From: Streptomyces sp. R21
Lineage (GTDB): Bacteria; Actinomycetota; Actinomycetes; Streptomycetales; Streptomycetaceae
Length of the DNA: 64,000 nt
Assembly: GCF_041051975.1 (NCBI RefSeq)
Contig: NZ_CP163435.1
Span: forward strand, 7,915,001 to 7,979,000
Reading direction: 5' to 3'
Made by a program: the position numbers and the translations under genes. This document shows positions 24,999-33,560 of the stretch, piece by piece. The notes beneath the pieces were generated by a model. That model made no database searches. It was not told the origin of the DNA and was given only the letters and a program-made list of their open reading frames with translations. How positions within the stretch are numbered: position 1 is the first letter of the stretch; every line of letters begins with the position of its first letter.

Positions 24999-25783
24999 TG
25001 AGCACACCTGTCACCCCCGCCACGTCCGCCATGGTCGACATCAAGTCCGTGCGCAAGAGCTTCGGTTCGCTGGAGGTGCTCAAGGGCATCGACCTCGAAG
25101 TCCGCACCGGCGAGGTCACCGTGATCCTCGGCCCCTCCGGCTCCGGCAAGTCGACGCTGCTGCGCACCATCAACCACCTGGAGAAGGCCGACGAGGGCTC
25201 GATCAGCGTCGACGGCTCGTACGTCGGCTACCGGCGCTCTGGCGACAGGCTGTATGAGCTGGGCGAGCGGGAGATCCTCAGGCAGCGCACCCAAATCGGC
25301 TTCGTCTTCCAGAACTTCAACCTCTTCCCGCACCTCACGGTGGTGGACAACATCATCGAGGCCCCGGTCTCCGCGCTGCGGCGCCCCCGCAAGGACGCCG
25401 TGGAGAGCGCGCGCCGTCTGCTCGACCGGGTCGGGCTCGCCGACAAGGCCGACGCCTACCCGGGGCAGCTCTCCGGCGGCCAGCAACAGCGTGTCGCCAT
25501 CGCCCGTGCGCTCGCCCTGGAGCCGAAGCTGCTGCTCTTCGACGAACCGACCTCGGCGCTCGACCCCGAGCTGGTCGGTGAAGTCCTCGACGTCATCAAG
25601 GACTTGGCCCACCAGGGCACCACGATGATCGTCGTCACGCACGAGATCGGCTTCGCCCGCGAGGTCGCCGACACCGTCGTCTTCATGGACGACGGCCGCA
25701 TCGTCGAACAGGGCGCCCCCGGCGACGTACTCGACCGACCGCGGCACGACCGCACCCGCACCTTCCTCTCGAAGGTTCTGTGA
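24998..25783 (+). CDS. Amino-acid ABC transporter ATP-binding protein
   Basis: 261-residue ATPase. Walker A GPSGSGKS (45-52), Q-loop FVFQNFNLFPHLTV, signature LSGGQQQR (158-165), Walker B LLLFDEPTSALDPE, and switch His in VVTHEIGFA place it in the polar amino-acid (GlnQ/HisP) family. It powers the importer formed with the permease at 22354 and binding protein at 20956. ATG overlaps the preceding stop by one base (TGATG), with GAGGAG just upstream. Confidence 0.95.
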   Translation: MSTPVTPATSAMVDIKSVRKSFGSLEVLKGIDLEVRTGEVTVILGPSGSGKSTLLRTINHLEKADEGSISVDGSYVGYRRSGDRLYELGEREILRQRTQIGFVFQNFNLFPHLTVVDNIIEAPVSALRRPRKDAVESARRLLDRVGLADKADAYPGQLSGGQQQRVAIARALALEPKLLLFDEPTSALDPELVGEVLDVIKDLAHQGTTMIVVTHEIGFAREVADTVVFMDDGRIVEQGAPGDVLDRPRHDRTRTFLSKVL

Positions 25784-25813
25784 ACCCCCTTTCCCCGACC
25801 AGGAGTTCGTCAC

Positions 25814-26893
25814 ATGACCGCATCGCACGGCCGGGGGCTGCTGCACCTGGCCGCAGCCCTCGACCAGCAGGAGGTGTACGACGCCGCTCCGTACGAGGAG
25901 GCGGCACGGCTCGCGGAGCGCGGTGGCCTCGACTTCGTGACGCTCGGCGACACTTTCGCGCGCCCCGGGCCGGACGCTCTCGCCGTGCTGTCCCGGGTCG
26001 CGCCCGCCACCCGGCGGATCGGCCTGGTGCCGACCGTCACCACCACGCACACCGAGCCCTTCCAGGTGCAGGCGGCCGTCGCGACCCTCGACTGGGTCAG
26101 TCGTGGCCGCGCCGGCTGGCGCATCGACGTGTCGACGACCGAGGGCGAGGCCCGGCTCTTCGGCCGCCGCCATGCCGCGGCCGCCGACGCGCTGTGGCAG
26201 GAGGCCGGTGAAGTCGCCGACGCCGCCGCCCGCTTGTGGGACAGCTGGGAGGACGGCGCCGAGATCCGCGACGTGCCGAGCGGCCGCTTCGTCGACCGGG
26301 ACATGCTGCACCCCGTCGACTTCGAGGGCGCCGACTTCTCCGTGAAGGGCCCCTCGACCGTGCCGCGGCCCCCGCAGGGCCATCCGGTACGGGTCGTCGA
26401 TGCCACGGAGGGGAGTGCGCGGCAGGTCGCCGCCCGGCACGCCGACGTGGCGCTCGTCCGGGTCGCGGGCCCCGCCCAGGCCGCCGCCGTACGAGCCGAA
26501 CTGCGGTCCACGGCCCAGGAGTTCGGGCGCGACCCCGACACTCTGCGCGTTCTCGGCTCGCTCGCCGTCGACCTCGGCGGCGGCGAGCACGCGGCCGAGC
26601 CGGGCCACGGCGGCGGCGGACCCCGGCAGACCGCGCAGGGGCCGCTGTACCGGGGCGGCCCCGTCGACCTCGCCGAACTGATCGCCGCCTGGCACCAGGC
26701 CGGCGCCGTCGACGGCTTCCACCTCACCCCCATCGAGCCGCTCCGTGACCTGGAGCGGCTGGTCAACGGCACGGTGGCGCTGCTGCAGCACCGGGGCCTG
26801 TTCCGCACCTTCTACCCGGGCAGCACACTCCGCGAGCACCTGGGCCTGGCCCGACCCGCCAACCGGTACGCCGTGACAGGGGGAACGTCATGA
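25814..26893 (+). CDS. LLM-class flavin-dependent monooxygenase
   Basis: 359 residues of the bacterial luciferase-like family: the TIM-barrel strand GLDFVTLGDTF (38-48), IGLVPTVTTTHTEPF and VSRGRAGWRIDVSTTE are diagnostic. These enzymes use reduced FMN and oxygen, often to cleave C-S or C-N bonds or oxidise organic sulfur compounds. A Gly/His-rich insertion (about 255-278) is unusual. It ends ATGA into the second LLM gene, so the pair may form one two-component system, with reduced flavin from an unlinked reductase or the FAD protein. Confidence 0.85.
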   Translation: MTASHGRGLLHLAAALDQQEVYDAAPYEEAARLAERGGLDFVTLGDTFARPGPDALAVLSRVAPATRRIGLVPTVTTTHTEPFQVQAAVATLDWVSRGRAGWRIDVSTTEGEARLFGRRHAAAADALWQEAGEVADAAARLWDSWEDGAEIRDVPSGRFVDRDMLHPVDFEGADFSVKGPSTVPRPPQGHPVRVVDATEGSARQVAARHADVALVRVAGPAQAAAVRAELRSTAQEFGRDPDTLRVLGSLAVDLGGGEHAAEPGHGGGGPRQTAQGPLYRGGPVDLAELIAAWHQAGAVDGFHLTPIEPLRDLERLVNGTVALLQHRGLFRTFYPGSTLREHLGLARPANRYAVTGGTS

Positions 26894-28248
26894 CCGTACG
26901 GCCCCGGAAACAGCTGCACCTCGCCGCGCTGCCGTACGCGGGTGAGGGCAGCGGCGCCGACTGGGCGGGCTCCCGGGTGCGTTCCCAGATCGAGTTCGCC
27001 CCCTTCGAGCGCCTCGCGCGCACCGCCGAACGCGGGCTGTTCGACTTCCTCCTCCTCGCCGACGAGCTGCGGCTTCGTGAACACCGGGGCCGCATCCACG
27101 ACTTGGACGTGGCCGGGCGCCCCGAGCCGGTCACCGTGCTGGCCGCCCTGGCCGCGGTCACCGAGCGGATCGGCCTCGCCGCCACCGCCGACGCGACGTT
27201 CAACGAGCCGTACGAACTCGCGTGCAGACTCGCCACGTTGGACCATCTCAGCGGGGGTCGGGCGGCCTGGAACGTGGCGACCTCCCAGGACGTGTGCACC
27301 GGCGGGAACTTCCGGCGGGGTGACTCCCTCGGTGTGCTCGACAGGGTCGGACGTCATGAGCGCGCCGCTGAATCAGTGGAGACAGCAAGGGAGTTGTGGG
27401 ACTCCTGGACCCCGGACGGTGTGGCCCGTCCCTTCGCGCACCGGGGCCGGCACTTCGACATCGCGGGCGAGTTCGGCGTCCCGCGCCCGCCGCAGGGGCA
27501 CCCCGTCGTCATCCAGGCCGGGGACTCGCCGGCGGACCGTGAGTTCGCCGCGTCGGCCGCCGACGTCGTCCTCGCCCGGCACCGGACGCCGGAGGCGGGC
27601 CGGGAGTTCTATGCCGACGTCAAGGGCAGGCTCGCGCGGTACGGGAGGGCCCCCGAGGACCTGAGGATCCTGCCCGGGGCCACGTTCGTACTCGGCGACA
27701 CCGCCGCCGAGGCGCAGGAGCGGGCCTTCGAGATGCGCCGGCAGCAGATCTCGCCGCAGCTCGCGCTCCACGCGCTGGAACGGATCTGGGGCACCGACCT
27801 GTCGTCGTACGACCCCGACGGCCCGCTCCCCGACATCGATCCGGTGACGGGCCCGGAGCGGGAAGGCCCCCCCGATCTCACCGACCTCACTGGTCCAACC
27901 AGCCCTATCGGCCCCATCGGTCTCGCCGACCCCACCGCCCTCGCCGAGGAATGGCGGGCCCTCTCACGCGCGAAGGGACTGTCCATCCGGGGGACCGTCA
28001 TCGAGGCGAGCGGCCGGCAGTCCTTCATCGGCACCCCGGAGGCGGTCGCCGTCGAACTCGACGAGTTCGTGCGCACCGGCGCCGCCGACGGCTTCGTCCT
28101 CGTACCGCATCCGGCCCCCGACGGGCTCGGCGAGTTCGTGGACCGGGTGGTGCCGTTGCTCCAGGAACGGGGCGTCTACCGCACGGAATACACCGGGACC
28201 AAGCTGCGCTCACACCTCGGGCTGCCGCACCCCGTATGGAAAGGTTGA
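26890..28248 (+). CDS. LLM-class monooxygenase, NtaA/SnaA/DszA subgroup
   Basis: 452 residues. LATLDHLSGGRAAWNVATS is the hallmark of the NtaA/SnaA/DszA (nitrilotriacetate/desulfurisation) subgroup, and GNFRRG plus PRPPQGHPVVIQAGDSPADR extend the match. It likely oxidises a sulfur- or nitrogen-containing substrate brought in by the linked importer. A Pro/Gly/Thr/Ile-repeat insertion lies at about 320-352 and is absent from typical members. Overlaps the upstream gene by 4 bp; the next gene starts 4 bp after its stop. Confidence 0.88.
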   Translation: MTVRPRKQLHLAALPYAGEGSGADWAGSRVRSQIEFAPFERLARTAERGLFDFLLLADELRLREHRGRIHDLDVAGRPEPVTVLAALAAVTERIGLAATADATFNEPYELACRLATLDHLSGGRAAWNVATSQDVCTGGNFRRGDSLGVLDRVGRHERAAESVETARELWDSWTPDGVARPFAHRGRHFDIAGEFGVPRPPQGHPVVIQAGDSPADREFAASAADVVLARHRTPEAGREFYADVKGRLARYGRAPEDLRILPGATFVLGDTAAEAQERAFEMRRQQISPQLALHALERIWGTDLSSYDPDGPLPDIDPVTGPEREGPPDLTDLTGPTSPIGPIGLADPTALAEEWRALSRAKGLSIRGTVIEASGRQSFIGTPEAVAVELDEFVRTGAADGFVLVPHPAPDGLGEFVDRVVPLLQERGVYRTEYTGTKLRSHLGLPHPVWKG

Positions 28249-28252
28249 TCAC

Positions 28253-29041
28253 ATGACGACGGACGCATCCGACGACTGGAAGCAGTGGCACGAGCATCGC
28301 ACCGGGACGGTGTCGGCGCCCCACGGACCGCTCTCGCTGACCGGCACGCACTGGCTGGAGGACTATCCGGAGGGTCAACTTCCGGACGTCCCCGGGCGAT
28401 GGACCGCCGCCGATGACGGTGACGCGGTGCGCCTCACCGCCGAGGAGGCCGACGGCCTCACGGTCGACGGGAAGCCCTTCAGCGGCGAGCTCCGACTCGG
28501 GGCCGACGCCGGGCCCGTGGCCGCCTCCCGCGTCGCGCACGGCGGGCGCCGCCTCGTCGTTCTCGTCCGCGAGGGGGTCTGGGGCATCCGCGACTTCGAC
28601 CCCGACGCGCCCGCGCGGGTGGCCTTCCGGGGCATCGAGGCGACCCCGTACGAGCCGCGCTGGTCGGTGCCGGGCCGCTTCACGCCGTACGCCGAGGACC
28701 GCACCGTACGCGTGGAGAACGCGGACGGGCGCGAGCGCGGCCTCGGCCTCGGCGGCGAACTCGCCTTCACCCTGGACGGGCAGGACCGCACGCTCCAGGT
28801 GTCCGTGCAGGGCGACGGCACGCTGTGGGCCGTGTTCGCCGACGCCACGAGCGGGGACAGCAGTTACCGCTTCCGGTTCCTGTATCCGGCGGCGCCTGAC
28901 GCAGATGGGCGTACGACGGTCGACTTCAACCGGGCGCAGCTGCCGCCCTGCGCTTTCGCCGACCACTTCATCTGCCCGTTCCCGCCGCCCGGGAACAACC
29001 TGGACGCGGCGGTCGCGGCAGGGGAGCGGAACCTGATCTGA
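28253..29041 (+). CDS. DUF1684 protein
   Basis: 262 residues with the DUF1684 hallmark near the C-terminus: TVDFNRAQLPPCAFADHF followed by CPFPPPGNNL and AAGERN. No signal peptide. The family has no settled function; it frequently neighbours oxidoreductases. It is the last gene of the amino-acid ABC/monooxygenase operon, and a terminator follows. Confidence 0.85.
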   Translation: MTTDASDDWKQWHEHRTGTVSAPHGPLSLTGTHWLEDYPEGQLPDVPGRWTAADDGDAVRLTAEEADGLTVDGKPFSGELRLGADAGPVAASRVAHGGRRLVVLVREGVWGIRDFDPDAPARVAFRGIEATPYEPRWSVPGRFTPYAEDRTVRVENADGRERGLGLGGELAFTLDGQDRTLQVSVQGDGTLWAVFADATSGDSSYRFRFLYPAAPDADGRTTVDFNRAQLPPCAFADHFICPFPPPGNNLDAAVAAGERNLI

Positions 29042-29062
29042 GAAGCCCGGCCCGGTGCGCGC

Positions 29063-29093
29063 GCCGACGGAGACGACCGTCGGCTCGCGTTTT
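29063..29093 (+). terminator. Terminator of the amino-acid/monooxygenase operon
   Basis: GCCGACGG (29063-29070) pairs with CCGTCGGC (29077-29084), followed by TCGCGTTTT. It begins 22 bp after the DUF1684 stop. Confidence 0.75.
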
Positions 29094-29187
29094 CGTGCGC
29101 ACAGTACATGTCAGGAACACGCCATTCTCGGAGGGCCTCTCACGGGCCCCACCCCGCAGGGCCTTCCGCTTCCCACGAGGAGGACCA

Positions 29188-29280
29188 GTGAGCATCTACC
29201 AGTCCTCGGGGGGTAGTCGCTCGCAGGGCACAAAGCGTCGCCACCACAAGATCAACCCACGCAAAGCGTACGCAAGTTGA
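29188..29280 (+). CDS. Small basic peptide, 30 residues
   Basis: Not recognised. GTG at 29188 has a strong GAGGAGGA (29177-29184) at correct spacing. The peptide is rich in Ser, Lys, Arg and His (for example GTKRRHHKINPRK) and has no hydrophobic segment. A strong hairpin starts 5 bp after its stop, so it forms its own short transcription unit between the DUF1684 operon and the protease gene. It may be a regulatory peptide or small nucleic-acid-binding protein; both are guesses. Confidence 0.55.
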   Translation: MSIYQSSGGSRSQGTKRRHHKINPRKAYAS

Positions 29281-29285
29281 ACGCT

Positions 29286-29323
29286 GCACGGCCGAAAGGC
29301 GCCCTTGCGCCCGTCGGCCGTGC
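29286..29323 (+). terminator. Strong hairpin after the 30-residue gene
   Basis: GCACGGCCGA (29286-29295) pairs with TCGGCCGTGC (29314-29323). Inside, GGCGC (29298-29302) pairs with GCGCC (29307-29311) over CCTT, making a long two-part stem. Confidence 0.75.
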
Positions 29324-29363
29324 GGCCGAATACTCCCCCACAGCGCTTGTCAGGAGCACGGCT

Positions 29364-29380
29364 TGTCCGGAATCCGGACA
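29364..29380. promoter_or_regulatory. Perfect palindrome upstream of streptogrisin-type protease gene
   Basis: TGTCCGGA (29364-29371) and TCCGGACA (29373-29380) flank a single A, 75 bp before the protease start. It is a candidate operator; the binding protein is unknown. Confidence 0.5.
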
Positions 29381-29455
29381 GGTGGGCCCCTGGCTGCGCC
29401 TCACGGGCCCCGACCCCACGCGGGCCCCCGACTTCCCCAGTTGGAGGAACGAAAA

Positions 29456-30352
29456 GTGAGGATCAAGCGCACCACCCCCCGCAGCGGTATAGCGAGACGG
29501 ACCCGGCTGATCGCCGTGGCCACCGGATTCGCGGCCGCCGCAGCGTTCGCCGTCCCCACCGCGAGCGCGTCCGACGCCCACACGTTCAGCACCACCGAGC
29601 TGAGCAGCGCCAAGGCCTCGGTACTCAAGTCCGACATCGCGGGCACCGCCTGGGCGGTCGACGCCAAGACGAACCGTGTGGTCGTCACTGTCGACAGCAC
29701 GGTCTCCAAGGCCGAGATCGCGAAGATCAGGCAGGATGCGGGCGACAACGCCGGCGCCCTCACGATCAAGCACACCCCCGGCAAGTTCAAGAAGCTGATC
29801 ACCGGCGGCGACGCCATCTACGGCGGCCAGTACCGCTGTTCGCTCGGCTTCAACGTGCACAGCGGGAGCACCTACTACTTCCTGACCGCCGGGCACTGCG
29901 GTGAGGTCGCCTCCACCTGGTACTCCAACTCGGGTCACACCACGACCCTGGGCACGAACGTCAGCTACAGCTTCCCGACCAACGACTTCGCACTGGTGCG
30001 CTACACCGGCTCGACCGCCCACCCGAGCGCGGTCGGCAGCCAGACCATCAGCAGCGCCGCCACGCCGAGCGTGGGCACGACGGTCTACCGTCGCGGCTCC
30101 ACCACCGGCACGCACAGCGGCCGGGTCACCGCGCTGAACGCCACGGTCAACTACGGCGGCGGCGACGTCGTCTACCAGATGATCCAGACCACGGTCTGCG
30201 CCGAGGGCGGCGACAGCGGCGGTCCGCTGTACGCGGGCACCGTCGCCTACGGTCTGACCTCCGGCGGCAGCGGTAACTGCTCCTCCGGCGGAACCACCTT
30301 CTTCCAACCCGTCACCGAGGCTCTGAGCTACTACGGCGTGAGCGTCGGCTGA
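29456..30352 (+). CDS. Secreted chymotrypsin-like serine protease, streptogrisin B-like
   Basis: 298-residue S1E prepro-protease. A signal peptide ends near Ser-Ala-Ser (about residue 38). A short pro-region of about 75 residues (alpha-lytic pro-domain type, GTAWAVDAKTNRVVVTVD) precedes mature ITGGDAIYGG from residue 115, giving a 184-residue enzyme. The triad is His147 (TAGHC), Asp177 (TNDF) and Ser254 (GDSGGP). The sequence through LNATVNYGGGDVV and SGGSGNCSSGGTTFFQPV closely matches streptogrisin B. It digests extracellular protein. GTG at 29456 follows GGAGGA at 29443. Confidence 0.95.
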   Translation: MRIKRTTPRSGIARRTRLIAVATGFAAAAAFAVPTASASDAHTFSTTELSSAKASVLKSDIAGTAWAVDAKTNRVVVTVDSTVSKAEIAKIRQDAGDNAGALTIKHTPGKFKKLITGGDAIYGGQYRCSLGFNVHSGSTYYFLTAGHCGEVASTWYSNSGHTTTLGTNVSYSFPTNDFALVRYTGSTAHPSAVGSQTISSAATPSVGTTVYRRGSTTGTHSGRVTALNATVNYGGGDVVYQMIQTTVCAEGGDSGGPLYAGTVAYGLTSGGSGNCSSGGTTFFQPVTEALSYYGVSVG

Positions 30353-30375
30353 CACTTCGACCAGCCAGCAGCAGG

Positions 30376-30409
30376 CGAGCCCCCGTACGCGACGGCGTGC
30401 GGGGGCTCG
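30376..30409 (+). terminator. Terminator after streptogrisin B-like gene
   Basis: A 15-bp stem (30376-30390 with 30395-30409, one G-U pair; CGAGCCCCCG core) closes a GACG loop 23 bp after the stop codon. Confidence 0.8.
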
Positions 30410-30439
30410 TCGCGCCGCCATACCTCAGGGGGACGAGGA

Positions 30440-31111
30440 ATGCACGATGACGCCCAACGCCGGGTCCGCCGCAATCCCTTGCTCTACACCGCGCCGATCG
30501 TGCTCCTCGTCCTGCTGATCCTGGTCCTGCTCTGGGAGACCGTGCGCGCGAACGTGACCGGGGAGCTTTCCCGGCAGTGGCCCTGGCGGCTGCGGCTCAT
30601 GGACATGAACGCGCTGGGCAGCCTGCTGGCGGTCGCCGTCGCCGGTGTGCTGGGCCGGGCGCAGTACGCGCGCACGGTGCGGCCCGCGCTCGGCTGGCGC
30701 TCCACCTGGGTGCGTGGCGAGCTGGAGCCCGACGAACGCGCCTGGCAGGTGGGCATTCTCAACGGCGGCCAGCACCACGCGGTGGTGGAGCGGGTGGACT
30801 ACCAGTGCGTGCCGCGCGGCGGGGAACCCGGCCCGTGGGCCGATTACGCCGGGCTGATCGCCGAGTTGACGGCGGCAGGGTTCGTCTTCGGCAAGGACTA
30901 CCGGATGGGGACGTTCAGCCGGGGATTTCCGCTGGCGGGCAGCACCGGGCACAGCACCGTGACGGCAGGGGTGTTCGCGCAGCGGTTCATCGACGAGATA
31001 GACGTGTTGCTCATGAGGGTGCGGGTCACCGACGCCGTGGGCGACAGTCATGAGCGGGCCATGGATCTTCTGCGGAGTGCCAGAGTGGAACGTGCGGGGT
31101 TCACGGACTGA
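30440..31111 (+). CDS. Membrane protein of unknown function
   Basis: 223 residues with two membrane helices (about 14-34 and 56-74) and a cytoplasmic domain of about 145 residues that contains WQVGILNGGQHHAVVERVDYQ. No family recognised. GGGGGACGAGGA precedes the ATG. It lies between two streptogrisin genes and 105 bp upstream of an SPFH gene on the same strand, so it may share transcription with the latter. Confidence 0.65.
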   Translation: MHDDAQRRVRRNPLLYTAPIVLLVLLILVLLWETVRANVTGELSRQWPWRLRLMDMNALGSLLAVAVAGVLGRAQYARTVRPALGWRSTWVRGELEPDERAWQVGILNGGQHHAVVERVDYQCVPRGGEPGPWADYAGLIAELTAAGFVFGKDYRMGTFSRGFPLAGSTGHSTVTAGVFAQRFIDEIDVLLMRVRVTDAVGDSHERAMDLLRSARVERAGFTD

Positions 31112-31216
31112 GCCCTCCCCACGGGTGTGCCGACCGATCCCTCCCCTTTGTGTGTGCCGGGAGTTACCGTCGAAGTACATGCCTGGTGCGCCGACTTTGG
31201 ACCCCGGGGGGTCGTC

Positions 31217-32128
31217 ATGGTCGAGGAGCTGGTGGTCGCGGGAGTTTCCCTCGCGTCCGTGGGGCTGGTCTATGTGATGGCGGGGGCCCGCGTCGTCAGA
31301 CAGTACGAACGTGGTGTGGTGCTGCGGCTGGGACGGCTGCGCTCGGAGGTGCGCGGGCCCGGGTTCACCATGGTCGTGCCCTTCGTCGACCGGCTGCAGA
31401 AGGTCAACATGCAGATCGTGACGATGCCGGTGCCCGCGCAGGACGGCATCACCCGGGACAACGTCACGGTCCGGGTGGACGCCGTCATCTACTTCAAGGT
31501 GATCGACGCCGCCGACGCGGTCATCCAGGTCGAGGACTACCGCTTCGCGGTCTCGCAGATGGCGCAGACCTCGCTGCGCTCGATCATCGGCAAGAGCGAC
31601 CTCGACGATCTGCTCTCCAATCGCGAGAAGCTCAACCAGGGCCTGGAGTTGATGATCGACAGTCCGGCGATCGGCTGGGGTGTGCAGATCGACCGCGTCG
31701 AGATCAAGGACGTGTCGCTGCCGGAGACGATGAAGCGGTCGATGGCCCGGCAGGCCGAGGCCGACCGCGAGCGCCGGGCCCGGGTCATCAACGCCGACGC
31801 CGAGCTGCAGGCCTCCAAGAAGCTCGCGGAGGCTGCCGGTGTGATGGCGGAGCAGCCCGCCGCACTCCAACTCCGGCTGCTGCAGACCGTGGTGGCGGTC
31901 GCGGCCGAGAAGAACTCCACGCTCGTCCTGCCGTTCCCGGTGGAACTCCTGCGCTTCCTGGAGCGTGCCCAGCAGCCCGCACCGCAGACGCCGCCCGCAC
32001 CTCAGCAGCCGGCGCCGGAGCCGCTGCGAGCGGTGCAGGAGGCTCAGCAATCGGTGCAGGAGCAACTGCCGCCGCGTGCCTCGCGCTTGGATCCGGACTC
32101 CGAGGCATCGAAATCCGGACAGGACTAG
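31217..32128 (+). CDS. SPFH/Band 7 (stomatin-like) membrane protein
   Basis: 303 residues. One N-terminal helix (about 5-22), then the SPFH domain: VVRQYERGVVLRLGRL, GPGFTMVVPFVDRLQKV, and ITRDNVTVRVDAVIYFKV. A charged coiled-coil follows (RQAEADRERRARVINADAE), and the last 60 residues are Gln/Pro rich. Stomatin-like proteins oligomerise on membranes as lipid-microdomain scaffolds. Usually they are paired with an NfeD gene; none is present here, but the neighbouring small membrane protein could be a functional partner. Confidence 0.9.
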   Translation: MVEELVVAGVSLASVGLVYVMAGARVVRQYERGVVLRLGRLRSEVRGPGFTMVVPFVDRLQKVNMQIVTMPVPAQDGITRDNVTVRVDAVIYFKVIDAADAVIQVEDYRFAVSQMAQTSLRSIIGKSDLDDLLSNREKLNQGLELMIDSPAIGWGVQIDRVEIKDVSLPETMKRSMARQAEADRERRARVINADAELQASKKLAEAAGVMAEQPAALQLRLLQTVVAVAAEKNSTLVLPFPVELLRFLERAQQPAPQTPPAPQQPAPEPLRAVQEAQQSVQEQLPPRASRLDPDSEASKSGQD

Positions 32129-32212
32129 ACCTCGTGGGCGGTACGGCTGAACGCGCCCCCTGACGTTTGCAGCGGGAACCCACAGGGGGTGACCACCCAA
32201 GAGTCACGGCGC

Positions 32213-32269
32213 AGGGAGCGCACGCCCGTTGTTCTACGCGCGTCCTGAAGTCGACCTTGTGCGCTCCCT
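32213..32269 (+). promoter_or_regulatory. Long-range inverted repeat in leader of streptogrisin D-like gene
   Basis: AGGGAGCGCAC (32213-32223) and GTGCGCTCCCT (32259-32269) are perfect complements 35 nt apart. A second pair, GGGCATGG (32301-32308) and CCATGCCC (32335-32342), follows. Together they could fold the leader of the protease message or act as operators or a terminator for the SPFH gene. Confidence 0.5.
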
Positions 32270-32407
32270 GTGTGCCTCGGAATAGTGGGCGCCGAACCAT
32301 GGGCATGGACACGGCTTTTTGTTGTGCGCCGCCTCCATGCCCGTACGCCTTCCGGTCCTGGAGGTCCCCACAACCTCCTTGGCCGACCCCCCACAGGAGG
32401 ACGTAAC

Positions 32408-33490
32408 TTGAAGCACCGACGCATACCCAAGCGGCGTGCCGTCGCGGTAGGTGCGGGCATCGCCGCACTGGTCGCCGCGGGAGTCACCTTCCAGACTGCG
32501 AACGCCAGTGAGGCGCCCAAGAGTTCGGCGCCGCAGACCCTCTCGATCGCGGCGGCCGGAAAGCTCGCCTCGACCCTCGGCAAGGACCTCGGCACCGACG
32601 CGGCGGGAACGTATTACGACGCGAAGGCACAGCACCTCGTCGTCAACGTGCTCGACGAGGACGCGGCGAAGGCCGTCGAGGCGGCCGGCGCCAAGGCCAG
32701 AGTCGTGGAGAACTCCCTGGCCGAGCTGAAGGGCGCCCGTACGACGCTCAAGCAGGACGCGACCATCCCCGGCACTTCCTGGGCGACCGACCCGGCGAAC
32801 AACAAGGTCGTCGTGACCGCGGACCGCACGGTCTCCGAGGCCGAGTGGGCCAAGCTCACCAAGGTCGTCGGCGGACTCGGCTCCAAGGCCGAACTCCAGC
32901 GCACGAAGGGGGAGTTCAAGCCCTTCATCGCCGGTGGTGACGCGATCTCCGGCTCGGGCGGGCGCTGCTCGCTCGGCTTCAACGTGGTCAAGGGCGGTCA
33001 GCCGTACTTCATCACCGCCGGGCACTGCACCGAGGCGATCTCCACCTGGTCGGACTCCAGCGGCAACCAGATCGGCACGAACGAGCAGTCCAGCTTCCCG
33101 GACAACGACTTCGGCCTGGTCAAGTACACCGCGAGCGTCGACCACCCGAGCGAGGTCGACCTCTACAACGGCTCCGCGCAGAAGATCACGGGCGCGGCCG
33201 AGGCCACCGTCGGCATGAAGGTCACCCGCAGCGGCTCGACGACCAAGGTGCACGACGGCACGGTCAAGGGCCTGGACGCCACCGTCAACTACGGCAACGG
33301 CGACGTGGTCAACGGCCTGATCCAGACCGACGTCTGCGCCGAGCCCGGTGACAGCGGCGGGTCGCTCTTCTCGGGGGACAAGGCGATCGGCCTCACCTCC
33401 GGTGGCAGCGGCGACTGCACCGTGGGCGGCGAGACCTTCTTCCAGCCGGTCACCGAGGCGCTTTCGGCCTTCGGCGCCCAGATCGGCTGA
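32408..33490 (+). CDS. Secreted serine protease, streptogrisin D-like
   Basis: 360-residue S1E prepro-protease. Signal peptide to about residue 33, a longer pro-region of about 140 residues, and mature enzyme from IAGGDAISGSGGRC (174) of 187 residues. Triad His206 (TAGHC), Asp234 (DNDF), Ser316 (GDSGG). SLGFNVVKGG and LDATVNYGNGDVVNGLIQT match streptogrisin D. TTG start is chosen because AGGAGG lies 7 nt upstream and the signal peptide then begins with KHRR. It is a paralogue of the protease at 29456, with two membrane-protein genes between them. Confidence 0.95.
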   Translation: MKHRRIPKRRAVAVGAGIAALVAAGVTFQTANASEAPKSSAPQTLSIAAAGKLASTLGKDLGTDAAGTYYDAKAQHLVVNVLDEDAAKAVEAAGAKARVVENSLAELKGARTTLKQDATIPGTSWATDPANNKVVVTADRTVSEAEWAKLTKVVGGLGSKAELQRTKGEFKPFIAGGDAISGSGGRCSLGFNVVKGGQPYFITAGHCTEAISTWSDSSGNQIGTNEQSSFPDNDFGLVKYTASVDHPSEVDLYNGSAQKITGAAEATVGMKVTRSGSTTKVHDGTVKGLDATVNYGNGDVVNGLIQTDVCAEPGDSGGSLFSGDKAIGLTSGGSGDCTVGGETFFQPVTEALSAFGAQIG

Positions 33491-33520
33491 CGGGCTCACC
33501 GATCCGGCAGAGCGCCATTT

Positions 33521-33536
33521 CCTGAGGATCCTCAGG
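33521..33536. promoter_or_regulatory. 16-bp perfect palindrome after streptogrisin D-like gene
   Basis: CCTGAGGATCCTCAGG is a perfect palindrome 30 bp after the stop. It may be part of a compound 3' end with the terminator that follows at 33561. Confidence 0.4.
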
Positions 33537-33560
33537 AGGCCTCACGGCAGTGGTGCTCTG

